Source of the DNA: Maribacter sp.
GTDB taxonomy: Bacteria; Bacteroidota; Bacteroidia; Flavobacteriales; Flavobacteriaceae
NCBI GenBank assembly: GCA_024643345.1
Contig: JAHENB010000001.1
Location: 215,356-279,355 of the forward strand
Length of the DNA: 64,000 bases
Direction of reading: 5' to 3'
In this document: positions 8,368-17,929 of the stretch, one piece after another
Layout: the number at the start of each line of letters is the position of its first letter
Numbering within the stretch: the first letter of the stretch is position 1
Translations under genes and position numbers: made by a program
The notes under the pieces: generated by a model
What the model saw: the letters and a program-made list of their open reading frames with translations, nothing else
Database searches by the model: none
What the model was told of the DNA's origin: nothing

Positions 8368-9312
8368 ATGAAAAAGAACACTATTAAAATTTTAAGTTCC
8401 ATTGCATTTTTTATGGCCATCACCATTGCCCCGGTGAACGCACAACAAATCAGTCCCTTGGAAGGGCGGTGGGATATGGTCATCAATTATGAAGGCAAAG
8501 AATTGCCGTCGTGGTTGGAAGTTCGTCATTCAGGGACCCACACCTTGGTAGGTCGATTTGTCTATGCTTCCGGAAGTGCCAGACCAGTTTCCGAAATAAA
8601 GTTGACCGGCGGCGGTTTCAATTTTTCCATCCCGCCCCAATGGGAGCCAGGAGAGAAAAATATGGAGTTTGAAGGTATGATGGACGGGGATGTACTAAAA
8701 GGAACCATGCGATTTACAGATGGCAAAAGTTATAATTGGATGGCATCGCGTGCACCGGTACTCCCTTATGAAAAAAATCCAAAGTGGGGCAACCCCATCG
8801 CGCTTTTCAATGGCAAGGACCTTAACGGTTGGCATGCGATGGGAGAGAACCAGTGGATCGTTGACTCCGGCATCTTAAAAAGTCCCAAATCGGGCTCCAA
8901 TCTGGTTTCGGACGAATCGTTCACCGATTTTAAACTGCATGTAGAATTTCGGTATCCCGAAGGGAGCAATAGCGGGATTTACCTCCGTGGCCGTTATGAG
9001 CTGCAGATTATGGATGGCAACGCACCAGAACCTCTAGATGTTGAATTTGGTGGAATCTATGGTTTTCTGACCCCCAATGAAATGGTCGCCAAAAAAGCGG
9101 GCGATTGGCAGGTATTCGATGTTACCCTGATCGGGAATAGGGTATCCATAGTGGCCAATGGGTCGGCCATCATCAACGACCAAATCATCCCGGGAATCAC
9201 TGGGGGGGCATTGGACAGTAAAGAAGGAATGCCTGGACCCCTAATGATTCAAGGCGATCATGGTCCCATAGAATTCAGGAATATCGTGATCACCCCAAGG
9301 GTTACCGAATAA
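8368..9312 (+). CDS. secreted DUF1080 (3-keto-disaccharide hydrolase fold) protein
   Basis: 314 residues with a signal peptide ending near NAQQ (25). Residues about 30-130 form a lipocalin-like beta region (GRWDMVINYEGKELPSW). From about 145 the concanavalin-like DUF1080 domain is clear: LFNGKDLNGWHAMG, then SNSGIYLRGRYELQIMD and GDHGPIEFRNI. Characterised DUF1080 proteins hydrolyse 3-keto-glycosides in the periplasm. It faces a Tat-exported Gfo/Idh/MocA oxidoreductase across a shared terminator, a pairing that fits oxidation of a sugar at C3 followed by cleavage. The natural substrate is unknown. Confidence 0.85.
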   Translation: MKKNTIKILSSIAFFMAITIAPVNAQQISPLEGRWDMVINYEGKELPSWLEVRHSGTHTLVGRFVYASGSARPVSEIKLTGGGFNFSIPPQWEPGEKNMEFEGMMDGDVLKGTMRFTDGKSYNWMASRAPVLPYEKNPKWGNPIALFNGKDLNGWHAMGENQWIVDSGILKSPKSGSNLVSDESFTDFKLHVEFRYPEGSNSGIYLRGRYELQIMDGNAPEPLDVEFGGIYGFLTPNEMVAKKAGDWQVFDVTLIGNRVSIVANGSAIINDQIIPGITGGALDSKEGMPGPLMIQGDHGPIEFRNIVITPRVTE

Positions 9313-9415
9313 GATCTCTTCACCAAGGTTGTCGAGGCACTCGGATTGACATCGAAAGTATAATTGGGAACTTGCCTTGATGCAAGTACGTAAACCAAGA
9401 TTTTCACGAAAACAC

Positions 9416-9457
9416 AATGGCCACCCTTTCCTTTTAAAATGGAATAGGGTGGCCATT
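9416..9457. terminator. strong bidirectional terminator
   Basis: AATGGCCACCCT at 9416-9427 pairs perfectly with AGGGTGGCCATT at 9446-9457, extended inward by TTCC/GGAA. The hairpin has A-rich sequence on the left and TTTGGTTTT on the right. It lies between the convergent DUF1080 and oxidoreductase genes and can stop both. Confidence 0.75.
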
Positions 9458-9478
9458 TGGTTTTAACGTCTGGTTGAA

Positions 9479-10945
9479 TTAGATTTTCCAGCCTTCACGG
9501 TAGGTCCGGGTCACAAACTGGTTTGCTTCCTCTAAATTGGTGATACGGGTGTTCTCACCATCCCACAATAATTTTTTACGGGCGAAGAATTCCATTTTTC
9601 CTTGGCTGTTTTCCCTTTGCAGCATATAACTGCGAATGGCCAAATTGCCCATGAGAACAGTTTCGGTCATAGGTCCTGCATAATCAAAGGATGAGGTAAG
9701 GCCCAGGTGCTCCGTACTGCCAAAACCGGCCTTACAGGCATCGACCCATTTCCTTTGATGGCCATATTCAGGTTCTTTGTCATCTTCGGTTTCGGGACCG
9801 AAATCGGTGGTTCCGTCGTTAAGATATAATTTGGGCATCAGGGGTGAACTGTCGTTGATGTTGGTGGAGATGATTCCTTTCTCCCCGATCATCAAAACGC
9901 CATTGGCGCTGTCCCTTCCACCGATATCACTATCCGCTGGTATAATGTCGGGATGTGCAGGACGAATGCCGCCATCGCTCCAGGTCATTTCAATGGGCGA
10001 TTTGCTTTTTTCCGTTGCCCCAAAATGCAAGGTGGTGTACGAAGATGGTGGACAGCCTTCGGGATGATAATCTGCATTCCACATCTGAGTATACACAGAA
10101 CCCACACTGCACTCGGCATCGGTAGGGTATTTTAGTCCAAGTGTCCTAAAAGGGATATCGATCAAATGACAACCTACATCGCCTAAAGCACCGGTACCAT
10201 AATCCCACCATCCCCTCCAATTGAAAGGATGCAGTTTGGGAGTGTAAGGCCTTGCGGGCGCCGGCCCTAGCCAAAGGTCCCAATACAGGTCTTTTGGTTT
10301 TAAACTTTCATCGGGCTCGGGCATGGCATATCCTTGGGGCCAGACAGGACGGTTTGTCCATATCTGCACTTTGGATATATTGCCCAATACCCCTGAATCG
10401 ACCCATTTTTGAACGATTCCCAAAAGCGCGTTAGAACCTCCTTGATTGCCCATTTGAGTGACAATTTTTTTGCTTCTGGCCATTTCGGTGAGCATGCGTG
10501 CTTCCCTGATGTTATGGGTCATCGGTTTTTGAACGTATACGTGTATTCCCCTCTCCATCGCATACACGGCAGCTGGTCCGTGAACATGATCGGGAGTGGA
10601 AATGGTCACGGCATCAATACCTTTTTCCTTATCGAGCATCTCTCGGAAATCGTTGTATAATTTCGCCTTTGGAAAACTTTCCACAGATCGTTTTGCACTT
10701 CCTGAAAAATCGACATCGCAAAGGGCCGCCACTTGCTCCCTGCCATTTACCGATGCATTCATAATGTCACTTGCGCCTTTGCCCCCGGCGCCTATGGCAG
10801 CCAGATTTAGCCTATCACTTGGGGCCAAGTATCCAACCCCGCCCAGCACATGTCTTGGCACGATAAAAATGGTGGATGCAATGGCTCCTTTTTTTAGAAA
10901 GTCCCTTCGGGAAGAAATTGTTTTGATTGCTTTTGGTTTGCTCAT
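9479..10945 (-). CDS. Tat-exported Gfo/Idh/MocA-family oxidoreductase
   Basis: 488 residues. The N-terminus carries a twin-arginine signal, SSRRDFLKKGAIASTIFIVPRHVLG (residues 11-35), so the enzyme is folded with its NAD(P) cofactor and exported. The Rossmann part shows AAIGAGGKGASDI and the family motif VYVQKPMTHN, which carries the conserved Lys. Relatives with this layout oxidise sugars or open glycosides, including C3 oxidation of glucosides. Being convergent with a DUF1080 protein supports a role in periplasmic glycoside breakdown. The exact substrate is unknown. Confidence 0.88.
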   Translation of the reverse strand: MSKPKAIKTISSRRDFLKKGAIASTIFIVPRHVLGGVGYLAPSDRLNLAAIGAGGKGASDIMNASVNGREQVAALCDVDFSGSAKRSVESFPKAKLYNDFREMLDKEKGIDAVTISTPDHVHGPAAVYAMERGIHVYVQKPMTHNIREARMLTEMARSKKIVTQMGNQGGSNALLGIVQKWVDSGVLGNISKVQIWTNRPVWPQGYAMPEPDESLKPKDLYWDLWLGPAPARPYTPKLHPFNWRGWWDYGTGALGDVGCHLIDIPFRTLGLKYPTDAECSVGSVYTQMWNADYHPEGCPPSSYTTLHFGATEKSKSPIEMTWSDGGIRPAHPDIIPADSDIGGRDSANGVLMIGEKGIISTNINDSSPLMPKLYLNDGTTDFGPETEDDKEPEYGHQRKWVDACKAGFGSTEHLGLTSSFDYAGPMTETVLMGNLAIRSYMLQRENSQGKMEFFARKKLLWDGENTRITNLEEANQFVTRTYREGWKI

Positions 10946-11067
10946 AATAAAAACGGGATTGAGTTGGATATTTTGTATTTTCTAAAATTAACAATAATTG
11001 TGCGATTAGCACCAAATTAATTCAGGCCAATCAAATTTATCAATATTTGGCCAATCATGTTCATCGA

Positions 11068-12495
11068 TCAGCAATCGCTCAAGTAGACGCCAACGGCCAA
11101 ACCCCCTTCTGAAGTTTCTTTGTATTTGGAGTTCATGTCCTTTGCGGTTTCCCACATGGTCTGTACCACCTTGTCCAAGGGTACTATCGCATCCTTCGGG
11201 TCTGAACCCATGGCCAATTCGGCAGCATTGATCGCTTTGATCGCACCCATGCTGTTGCGTTCAATACAGGGTATTTGTACCAACCCCCCAATGGGATCGC
11301 AGGTAAGGCCCAAATGATGTTCCATCGCAATTTCGGCAGCCATGAGTACCTGATCTGTAGTACCGCCTAAAAGCTCGGTCAAAGCGGCGGCGGCCATTGC
11401 GGAAGATACCCCGATTTCGGCCTGGCAACCGCCCATAGCGGCCGAAATGGTGGCGCCTTTTTTGAAGATACTTCCAATTTCCCCCGCCACCAGAAGAAAT
11501 CTTTTAATGTGTTCAAAGCCTGCTTCATGGTTTTCAATCACCATATAATACATGAGTACGGCCGGTATTACGCCCGCACTTCCATTTGTTGGGGCGGTCA
11601 CCACACGACCAAGGGAAGCATTGACCTCGTTTACCGCCAGCGCGAAACAGCTGACCCATTTTAAAATTTGCCTGAATTTCACTTCGGTTCCCCTAATGGT
11701 CTCCAACCATTCTCTTGGGCTGCCATAGGTATGGTCACCGCCCAAAAGACTTCTGTTCATTTCATAGGCACGACGATTTACGTTGAGGCCTCCCGGCAAT
11801 TTACCTTGGGTATGGCAACCGATATACATGCATTCAAGCATGGTATCCCATATGCGGTTGATTCGGGCGTCTATTTCCAGGTCATCACGTAAAGACCTTT
11901 CGTTTTCCAAAACAATATCGGATATACATTTTCCTTCTTGCAGGCAAAAGGCAAGCAGTTCTGTGCCTTTTTCGATCGGAAAAGGAAAAGTCTTGAAATT
12001 CTGTAAATTGCGTTTGGCGTTTTTTCGTTCTTCCACCACTACAAAACCGCCACCTATGGAATAATACGTCTTCGACTTTGAAACCCCGGATTTTAAAATG
12101 GCTTCAAAGGTTAAGCCGTTGGCATGAAAAGGTAAAAACTTTTTGTGGAAAATAATATTCGAAGAAGGGTGAAAAGGCAATTCCCGTTCATTGTCAAAGC
12201 GAATGAAATTACTGTCGATTATCTTCCCTACGGTTGTGTATATTTCCCCTACGGGAATATGTTCCGGGTCTGCTCCAGAAAGTCCAAGCATAACCGCGTA
12301 ATCGGTCGCATGGCCTTTACCTGTCAATGATAATGAGCCATACATGTGTACTTTGATCCCCTGAACCTCTTCAAATATTTTGGAGGCCCTTAATTCTGAT
12401 ATCCACCGTTCGGCCGCCCGCCAAGGACCTAAGGTATGGGAACTTGAAGGGCCCACGCCAATCTTTAACATATCAAAAATACTGATACACTCCAT
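11068..12495 (-). CDS. L-serine ammonia-lyase (iron-sulfur, single chain)
   Basis: Converts L-serine to pyruvate and ammonia. 475 residues with the beta-like domain first ([18 protein letters not shown] at the start) and the alpha-like domain second, as in single-chain SdaA-type enzymes. Conserved Cys-containing segments for the 4Fe-4S cluster are present: [32 protein letters not shown]. Also ITAPTNGS-like [14 protein letters not shown]. It stands alone on the minus strand, divergent from dnaK with 264 bases between them. Confidence 0.93.
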   Translation of the reverse strand: MECISIFDMLKIGVGPSSSHTLGPWRAAERWISELRASKIFEEVQGIKVHMYGSLSLTGKGHATDYAVMLGLSGADPEHIPVGEIYTTVGKIIDSNFIRFDNERELPFHPSSNIIFHKKFLPFHANGLTFEAILKSGVSKSKTYYSIGGGFVVVEERKNAKRNLQNFKTFPFPIEKGTELLAFCLQEGKCISDIVLENERSLRDDLEIDARINRIWDTMLECMYIGCHTQGKLPGGLNVNRRAYEMNRSLLGGDHTYGSPREWLETIRGTEVKFRQILKWVSCFALAVNEVNASLGRVVTAPTNGSAGVIPAVLMYYMVIENHEAGFEHIKRFLLVAGEIGSIFKKGATISAAMGGCQAEIGVSSAMAAAALTELLGGTTDQVLMAAEIAMEHHLGLTCDPIGGLVQIPCIERNSMGAIKAINAAELAMGSDPKDAIVPLDKVVQTMWETAKDMNSKYKETSEGGLAVGVYLSDC

Positions 12496-12670
12496 GCCTT
12501 AATAAATTCCTTTTCTTATTCGTGCCTAAGTTACGAAGTATTTGTGGTGGTTCATTTTATATCTAATGTGAGCTATGGTGTTTTCTTAATAGAAAAAATG
12601 AACTTTCATGGATTTTCCTTTAAAATATGCACTTCAAAGGATGATGGGCAAGCGCTGCAGGACCTGTAAA

Positions 12671-12710
12671 TGACATCCTGTCAGTTTTTGTCTCTTGGCA
12701 TGTTGTTTGT
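12671..12710 (+). promoter_or_regulatory. dnaK upstream region: palindrome and sigma-54-like element
   Basis: TGACA-tcc-TGTCA (12671-12683) is a perfect inverted repeat. Thirteen bases further, TGGCAT-N5-TTGT (12696-12710) matches the sigma-54 consensus TGGCAC-N5-TTGC in spacing and in the GG, with T for C at the invariant -12 GC. No clear TAnnTTTG element lies in this region. The predicted start would leave a leader of about 38 bases before dnaK. The match is by eye only. Confidence 0.35.
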
Positions 12711-12759
12711 CATTTACTAGTCGACACTAAATTATAGGCACTAATATAAATTATATAGC

Positions 12760-14667
12760 ATGAGCAAAATTATAGGTATAGATTTAGGAACGACCAATTC
12801 CTGTGTTTCGGTGATGGAAGGTAACGAGCCAGTCGTTATTCCGAATGCCGAAGGTAAAAGAACAACCCCCTCGGTAATCGCATTTGTTGAAGGTGGGGAA
12901 ATTAAAGTGGGTGATCCGGCCAAAAGACAGGCGGTGACCAATCCCACCAAAACAATCTACTCCATTAAACGATTTATGGGGAATAAATATTCCGAATCCA
13001 AAAAGGAAGCCGATCGGGTTCCTTATAAAGTGGTCAAAGGCGATAATGACACCCCTAGGGTAGATATTGATGGCCGCCTGTATACCCCTCAGGAACTTTC
13101 TGCCATGATTCTTCAGAAAATGAAGAAGACTGCAGAGGATTACTTGGGACAGACCGTCACAAGGGCGGTAATTACAGTTCCCGCATATTTTAATGACGCC
13201 CAACGGCAGGCAACCAAAGAAGCAGGGGAGATCGCCGGTTTGGTAGTGGAACGGATAATCAATGAACCAACAGCGGCTTCTTTGGCATATGGTCTTGATA
13301 AAAAGAGCGTTGATCAAAAAATAGTTGTGTTCGACTTTGGTGGTGGTACACATGATGTCTCCATTTTGGAATTGGGAGACGGGGTTTTTGAAGTTTTGGC
13401 CACGGATGGTGACACCCACTTGGGAGGTGACGATGTGGATCAGAAAATCATCGATTGGTTGGCTGATGAATTCAAGAAAGACGAGGGTATCGATTTAAGA
13501 GATGACGCCATGGCTTTACAGCGTTTGCGTGAGGCAGCGGAAAAAGCCAAAATTGAATTGTCTTCATCTGCCCAGACCGAAATCAATCTGCCCTATGTGA
13601 CCGCAACGGCGTCTGGCCCCAAGCATTTGGTGCGTACGCTGACCCTGGCCAAGTTTGAACAATTGATAGAAGATTTGGTTAAAAGAACCATAGCGCCTTG
13701 TCAGACCGCCTTAAAAGCCGCAGGACTATCAAAAAGCGATATCGATGAAATTATATTGGTAGGCGGTTCTACCAGGATTCCTGCAGTGGTGCAGGCTGTT
13801 GAGAAGTTTTTTGGCAAAAAGCCTTCAAAGGGTGTTAACCCTGATGAAGTAGTGGCCGTAGGTGCCGCCATTCAAGGTGGTGTACTTACAGGAGATGTGA
13901 AAGATGTACTTTTATTGGATGTAACACCCTTATCGTTGGGTATCGAGACCATGGGAAGGGTCATGACCAAATTAATCGATGCGAATACAACGATCCCAAC
14001 AAAAAAGTCTCAGATATTCTCTACCGCCGCGGACAATCAACCTTCGGTCGAAATACATGTATTGCAAGGTGAGCGGCCCATGGCAGCGGACAATAAAACC
14101 ATTGGTCGATTTCATTTAGATGGCCTACCTCCTTCACAAAGGGGCGTACCACAAATTGAAGTTACCTTTGATATCGATGCGAATGGGATCATTAAGGTTT
14201 CTGCTACCGATAAGGCAACGAACAAATCACAGGATATCCGAATTGAGGCTTCTTCAGGCTTGACCGAAGAAGAAATCAAAAAGATGAAAGCGGATGCAGA
14301 AGCTAACGCCGAGGCCGATAAAAAGGCTAAAGAGACCGCTGATAAATTGAACGAAGCGGATAGCATGATATTCCAGACCGAAAAGCAATTGAAGGAATTC
14401 GGCGAGAAATTGTCAGAAGACAAGAAAAAACCGATAGAAGCCGCATTGGAGGAATTAAAAAAGGCTTACGAAAGTAAGGATCTGGCCTTGATCACTCCCG
14501 CTTTGGAAAATATCAACGAAGCCTGGAAGGTAGCTTCAGAAGAAATGTACAAGGCACAAGCCGAAGGACAACCGGGCGGACCGACTTCAAATGGTGAAGA
14601 ATCAACGGCTGAAGGAGGTAAGGAAGGCGATAATGTTGAAGATGTTGATTTTGAGGAAGTGAAGTAG
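12760..14667 (+). CDS. dnaK: chaperone DnaK (Hsp70)
   Basis: ATP-driven folding chaperone, cytoplasmic. 635 residues, full length. The N-terminal ATPase shows [17 protein letters not shown] (5-21), the adenosine loops [15 protein letters not shown] and [10 protein letters not shown], the linker [16 protein letters not shown], then the substrate-binding domain, the helical lid and an acidic C-terminus ending [11 protein letters not shown]. His in place of Phe in GGGTHDVS is, as I recall, usual in Bacteroidota. dnaJ and grpE are not adjacent. A perfect terminator follows. Confidence 0.98.
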   Translation: MSKIIGIDLGTTNSCVSVMEGNEPVVIPNAEGKRTTPSVIAFVEGGEIKVGDPAKRQAVTNPTKTIYSIKRFMGNKYSESKKEADRVPYKVVKGDNDTPRVDIDGRLYTPQELSAMILQKMKKTAEDYLGQTVTRAVITVPAYFNDAQRQATKEAGEIAGLVVERIINEPTAASLAYGLDKKSVDQKIVVFDFGGGTHDVSILELGDGVFEVLATDGDTHLGGDDVDQKIIDWLADEFKKDEGIDLRDDAMALQRLREAAEKAKIELSSSAQTEINLPYVTATASGPKHLVRTLTLAKFEQLIEDLVKRTIAPCQTALKAAGLSKSDIDEIILVGGSTRIPAVVQAVEKFFGKKPSKGVNPDEVVAVGAAIQGGVLTGDVKDVLLLDVTPLSLGIETMGRVMTKLIDANTTIPTKKSQIFSTAADNQPSVEIHVLQGERPMAADNKTIGRFHLDGLPPSQRGVPQIEVTFDIDANGIIKVSATDKATNKSQDIRIEASSGLTEEEIKKMKADAEANAEADKKAKETADKLNEADSMIFQTEKQLKEFGEKLSEDKKKPIEAALEELKKAYESKDLALITPALENINEAWKVASEEMYKAQAEGQPGGPTSNGEESTAEGGKEGDNVEDVDFEEVK

Positions 14668-14702
14668 TCTTTGACTATCGTTACATGGTATTTTATCGAA
14701 AA

Positions 14703-14727
14703 GGGACAGTTTCAACTGTCCCTTTTT
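14703..14727 (+). terminator. rho-independent terminator after dnaK
   Basis: GGGACAGT (14703-14710), loop TTCA, ACTGTCCC (14715-14722), then TTTTT; preceded by AAAA. An ideal intrinsic terminator 35 bases after the dnaK stop. Confidence 0.9.
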
Positions 14728-14782
14728 GTTTTTGGCATCTATTTTGTTTTCAGGTTGGTTGAATAAAAGGTAATTTTGTTTC

Positions 14783-15712
14783 ATGATAAGAAACTACCAC
14801 ATCTTACTTTTTTGCCTTTTAGCGATTAACCCCTTGAAATGCCTGTCGCAAGAAATCAGGATTTTCACCACTACAGACTTTGACCTGAAAGGGGAGGTCA
14901 AGACATGCTTGATAAGCACTGATTATGGTAAAGAGGAATATGACTTTGATAAGGAAGGCCGACTTACCAAATCGGTTACCCGATACAATGAAGGGGATTA
15001 TGACATCACCTACTATTTTTACGACGATGGGGAGTTAACGGAAAAACGCCTTGAGAATTATAGGAATAAAGAGCTCGATCGATCGACCAGCATTGCAAAT
15101 TTCTATACCATTGACACCACGGAAAACAAATTGGTTACCGAAAAAATAATTTCCTATGATAAGGTATTTCTTGACCAGTACCAATACCTGTATGATGCAG
15201 ATAATAAAGTGGCAAATATTATAAGAAGTAATAATAATGGTAACGATGAAACCATATTGGAATACAGCAGTTTGAAAAACGAAAACACCATCAACTTTAT
15301 TCTGAACGGGGTGCTGCAAAAATCGGTACGAACCTCAGAAAGAACTGCCAAAAATAAAACAAAGGAAAAGGTAGTGTTGACCAAAGAATATCTTAATGGT
15401 GCCCCCAATATTGCCAACGAAGAAGTTTTTGACCCTAGGGAAAAACGAATCGAAATTACACGGTACGTTTTCGATTCGAAGACAGGACAATTTGCCCCCA
15501 ACTCAATTTCAAAATACACCTATAATGAAGATGGGGATTTAATCAAGAGCGAAACAAAAAATGGCAAGCATATCGAGGTAAAGGAATACATTTACCAATT
15601 CGATAACGAAAAATCCGGGAACTGGGTGAAGCAGATCATCAAACCTGAGAATTCATATACCTCAAGGAAAATCATTTATTATGAAAATGATAAGGTTGCG
15701 GTCGAACACTGA
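14783..15712 (+). CDS. secreted protein with YD-like repeats, unknown function
   Basis: 309 residues. A signal peptide (IRNYHILLFCLLAINPLKCLSQ) is followed by short beta-repeat units of the form YDFDKEGRLTKS, YFYDDGELTEKR, YLYDADNKVANI, YTYNEDGDLIKS, reminiscent of isolated YD/RHS-type repeats. Likely periplasmic or surface-exposed. I recognise no named family. A TAATTTTG promoter-like element ends four bases before the ATG, so if it is used the mRNA would be leaderless. The gene is convergent with the VOC gene. Confidence 0.75.
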   Translation: MIRNYHILLFCLLAINPLKCLSQEIRIFTTTDFDLKGEVKTCLISTDYGKEEYDFDKEGRLTKSVTRYNEGDYDITYYFYDDGELTEKRLENYRNKELDRSTSIANFYTIDTTENKLVTEKIISYDKVFLDQYQYLYDADNKVANIIRSNNNGNDETILEYSSLKNENTINFILNGVLQKSVRTSERTAKNKTKEKVVLTKEYLNGAPNIANEEVFDPREKRIEITRYVFDSKTGQFAPNSISKYTYNEDGDLIKSETKNGKHIEVKEYIYQFDNEKSGNWVKQIIKPENSYTSRKIIYYENDKVAVEH

Positions 15713-15716
15713 TTAT

Positions 15717-15745
15717 TGACCGATTTTAGGAGATATTATCGGTCA
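15717..15745. terminator. hairpin between convergent genes
   Basis: TGACCGAT (15717-15724) pairs with ATCGGTCA (15738-15745) around a 13-base loop, between the convergent YD-like and VOC genes. There is no strong T-run, so termination is only likely. Confidence 0.4.
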
Positions 15746-15753
15746 TTACTGGA

Positions 15754-16137
15754 TTACGGCCCTATGAGATCCCATAAGTTGCCATACAAATCCTTAAATA
15801 CGACAACGGTGCCATAGGCTTCTTTCCTTGGGATTTCCACGAATTCAACCCCATGATTCAACATGCGCTGGTAATCTTTCTCAAAATTATCGGAATGCAG
15901 GAAAAGGAAAACCCGTCCCCCCGTCTGATTGCCAATAGCGCCCAATTGATGTTCATTGGCCGCCTTGGCCAATAATAACGATGCCCCATCGCTGTTTTTA
16001 GGCCTCACCACCACCCAGCGCTTTGTTTGGTCCAATGGGGTGTCTTCCAAAAGCTCAAAATCCAATTTTTGCGTGTAATAAGTGATCGCTTCATCATAAT
16101 CCCTGACAATCAAACTTATTTTTTCGATTTGAAGCAT
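15754..16137 (-). CDS. VOC-superfamily (glyoxalase-like) protein
   Basis: 127 residues with two beta-alpha-beta-beta-beta modules: IEKISLIVRDYDEAITYYTQKLDFEL at the start and VVVFKDLYGNLWDLIGP at the end. This is the vicinal-oxygen-chelate fold of glyoxalase I, dioxygenases and resistance proteins. Asp replaces the more common Glu in GNLWDL, so metal binding may be altered. It is the third gene of a minus-strand group after the esterase and the GNAT enzyme. The substrate is unknown. Confidence 0.85.
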   Translation of the reverse strand: MLQIEKISLIVRDYDEAITYYTQKLDFELLEDTPLDQTKRWVVVRPKNSDGASLLLAKAANEHQLGAIGNQTGGRVFLFLHSDNFEKDYQRMLNHGVEFVEIPRKEAYGTVVVFKDLYGNLWDLIGP

Positions 16138-16146
16138 ATAGGATGT

Positions 16147-16713
16147 TTATTTTACTGAGGTTTTACCTATCCACTCTTCTTTCAAGATACCGTAGCAGCA
16201 GGTGTTTCGTTTGTATCCATCCAATAAATAGACATTCCTCCTTAAAATACCTTCCAACACGGCCCCTAATTTTTCCACGGCCCTTCGGGAACGGTCGTTC
16301 CGCTCGTCGATACGGAATTCCAATTTTTCAAAACCCATCGTATTAAAGGCATGGTCTATCATCAACAATTTCATCTGGGTATTGAGCCCCGTTCCCTGAA
16401 ATTCCCTGCCGATCCATGTAGATCCAATCTCCAAAACCTTGTGATGCCATCCAATGTTCATATATCTTGTTGAACCAGCAAAACAAAGATTGCGTTTGTC
16501 ATAAACAATGAACGGTAGGGCGGTTTTCTGTCTTTGTTGGGCCATCGCCATTTCAACGTATGCCTTAAGGGCGTGGGGGGTTGCAATATCAGAGGGAGAG
16601 TATTGCACCAAGCGGTCTTCGGCGGCAATGGAAAGGAGGTTTTCGTAATTGTCCAGGTTTAGGGGCGAAAGCCGCACTAGGTCGTTCTCCAAGGTTACTT
16701 CTAATTCCATCAT
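16147..16713 (-). CDS. GNAT N-acetyltransferase, RimJ/RimL type
   Basis: 188 residues. RimJ/RimL-like layout: LVRLSPLNLDNYENLL near the start, then STWIGREFQGTGLNTQMK, where the acetyl-CoA loop REFQGTG sits, and the closing motif FRIDERNDRSRRAVEKLGAVLEG. It acetylates an amine on a small molecule or a protein N-terminus; the target is unknown. The start overlaps the esterase stop (ATGATG), so the two are translationally coupled. The second ATG (16710) is an equally possible start. Confidence 0.88.
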   Translation of the reverse strand: MMELEVTLENDLVRLSPLNLDNYENLLSIAAEDRLVQYSPSDIATPHALKAYVEMAMAQQRQKTALPFIVYDKRNLCFAGSTRYMNIGWHHKVLEIGSTWIGREFQGTGLNTQMKLLMIDHAFNTMGFEKLEFRIDERNDRSRRAVEKLGAVLEGILRRNVYLLDGYKRNTCCYGILKEEWIGKTSVK

Positions 16714-17354
16714 ATCAATGCAGGTAAAAGTTCCTTTTTTATTTCATGCCCCCCTTTAAAAATAAGAGGATTTGCGTTCCCCTCAAATAATCGATGCAAT
16801 TTTTCCAATTCCCCATCACGACGTTCTGGGGTCAAAAACTCATCGGAATCGCCAAAAATATAGGTGATTTTACCATTGGCTTCCAGCAAAAATTTGAAAT
16901 CCGAAGCTTGCAGTTCATTCGGGATGCCGCCGGCATAAAGCACCAAGTGATGGCAAGGTAACTTGCGCTGGGCCACCCATCGCATGGCGATGGATACCCC
17001 CTGCGAAAAGCCCAAAACGATCAACTTGCAGCGATCCGGAATTTTTTCGATTTCCATAATGGCTTTTAAATATGCCATATCATTTTTGGTCTCCGCAACC
17101 GTGTTTTCTTTGGTAAGCCAACTGGCACCTACATTTTTGTACATGTTATTCAGGTAATATTTGGAAGGAGCCTGTGGGGCAATAATATAATTGGTATTTG
17201 CCGGCAAGTTGTCAAAATATTTTAAAAAATAGCGGCTTAGATATCCGATTCCATGAAAAACCACCCAAACATGTTCGGTCATTGGGGTAAGGGCATTCAA
17301 TGTAGAATAGGTATTGGTTGTTCGGTAATTTACCTGATGTTCCGATGTTTTCAT
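16710..17354 (-). CDS. alpha/beta-hydrolase, carboxylesterase/phospholipase type
   Basis: 214 residues, no signal peptide. The nucleophile elbow VLGFSQGVSIAMRW carries the Ser of G-x-S-x-G; DSDEFLTPE supplies a likely Asp and GGHEIKKELL the His, the order seen in the YpfH/carboxylesterase 2 family. Cytoplasmic esterase of unknown substrate. First gene of the esterase / GNAT / VOC minus-strand group; divergent from the menaquinone genes with 152 bases between them. Confidence 0.85.
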   Translation of the reverse strand: MKTSEHQVNYRTTNTYSTLNALTPMTEHVWVVFHGIGYLSRYFLKYFDNLPANTNYIIAPQAPSKYYLNNMYKNVGASWLTKENTVAETKNDMAYLKAIMEIEKIPDRCKLIVLGFSQGVSIAMRWVAQRKLPCHHLVLYAGGIPNELQASDFKFLLEANGKITYIFGDSDEFLTPERRDGELEKLHRLFEGNANPLIFKGGHEIKKELLPALI

Positions 17355-17506
17355 ATATCGATGTGCCGTCCTTTTTTAACTTAAAGTTTTCTTGGGAAGG
17401 TTTTTGATGTCGCCTTCTTTTTCTTAAAAATCAATCCTATCGCCCTATCCAAAGATAAGTGCTTTAGTTTTTTGGGGAATGTTTAATTTTACAAAAAAAT
17501 ATATCC

Positions 17507-17929
17507 ATGGATGAAATTCAAGAGAAAATCTTAACGGTATGCAACAATTCTTCGGAAAACACCTTGATGGAGACCTTATCGATCGAATATATTGAGGTGG
17601 GCGAAAACTTTTTGGTGGGCAAGATGCCGGTGAATGCAAAGGTACACCAGCCCGACGGGGTATTACATGGTGGGGCCATGGTGGCCTTGGCCGAAAGTGT
17701 AGGCAGCATGGCATCCTATATTTTTTTGGATGCGGCACACAACACGATAAGAGGAATTGAAATATCGGCCAACCATGTTCGCAGCATACGGGAGGGCGAG
17801 GTCTTTGCAAAGGCGATCATTTTGCATAAAGGCCGTACCACTCAATTATGGGATATCAAAATAACCGATTCTGAAAATAACCTCATTTCAGTCTGTAAAC
17901 TTACTACCATCTCCTTACCGAAAAAATAG
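17507..17929 (+). CDS. hotdog-fold thioesterase, probable 1,4-dihydroxy-2-naphthoyl-CoA hydrolase
   Basis: 140 residues, single hotdog domain of the PaaI/4HBT type. The active-site segment is GVLHGGAMVALAESVGS, with likely catalytic Glu63 and the oxyanion-side HGG at 54-56. It abuts menF (its TAG is followed directly by the menF ATG), which makes hydrolysis of DHNA-CoA in menaquinone synthesis (MenI role) the best guess. A general acyl-CoA thioesterase cannot be excluded. First gene of the men operon. Confidence 0.85.
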   Translation: MDEIQEKILTVCNNSSENTLMETLSIEYIEVGENFLVGKMPVNAKVHQPDGVLHGGAMVALAESVGSMASYIFLDAAHNTIRGIEISANHVRSIREGEVFAKAIILHKGRTTQLWDIKITDSENNLISVCKLTTISLPKK

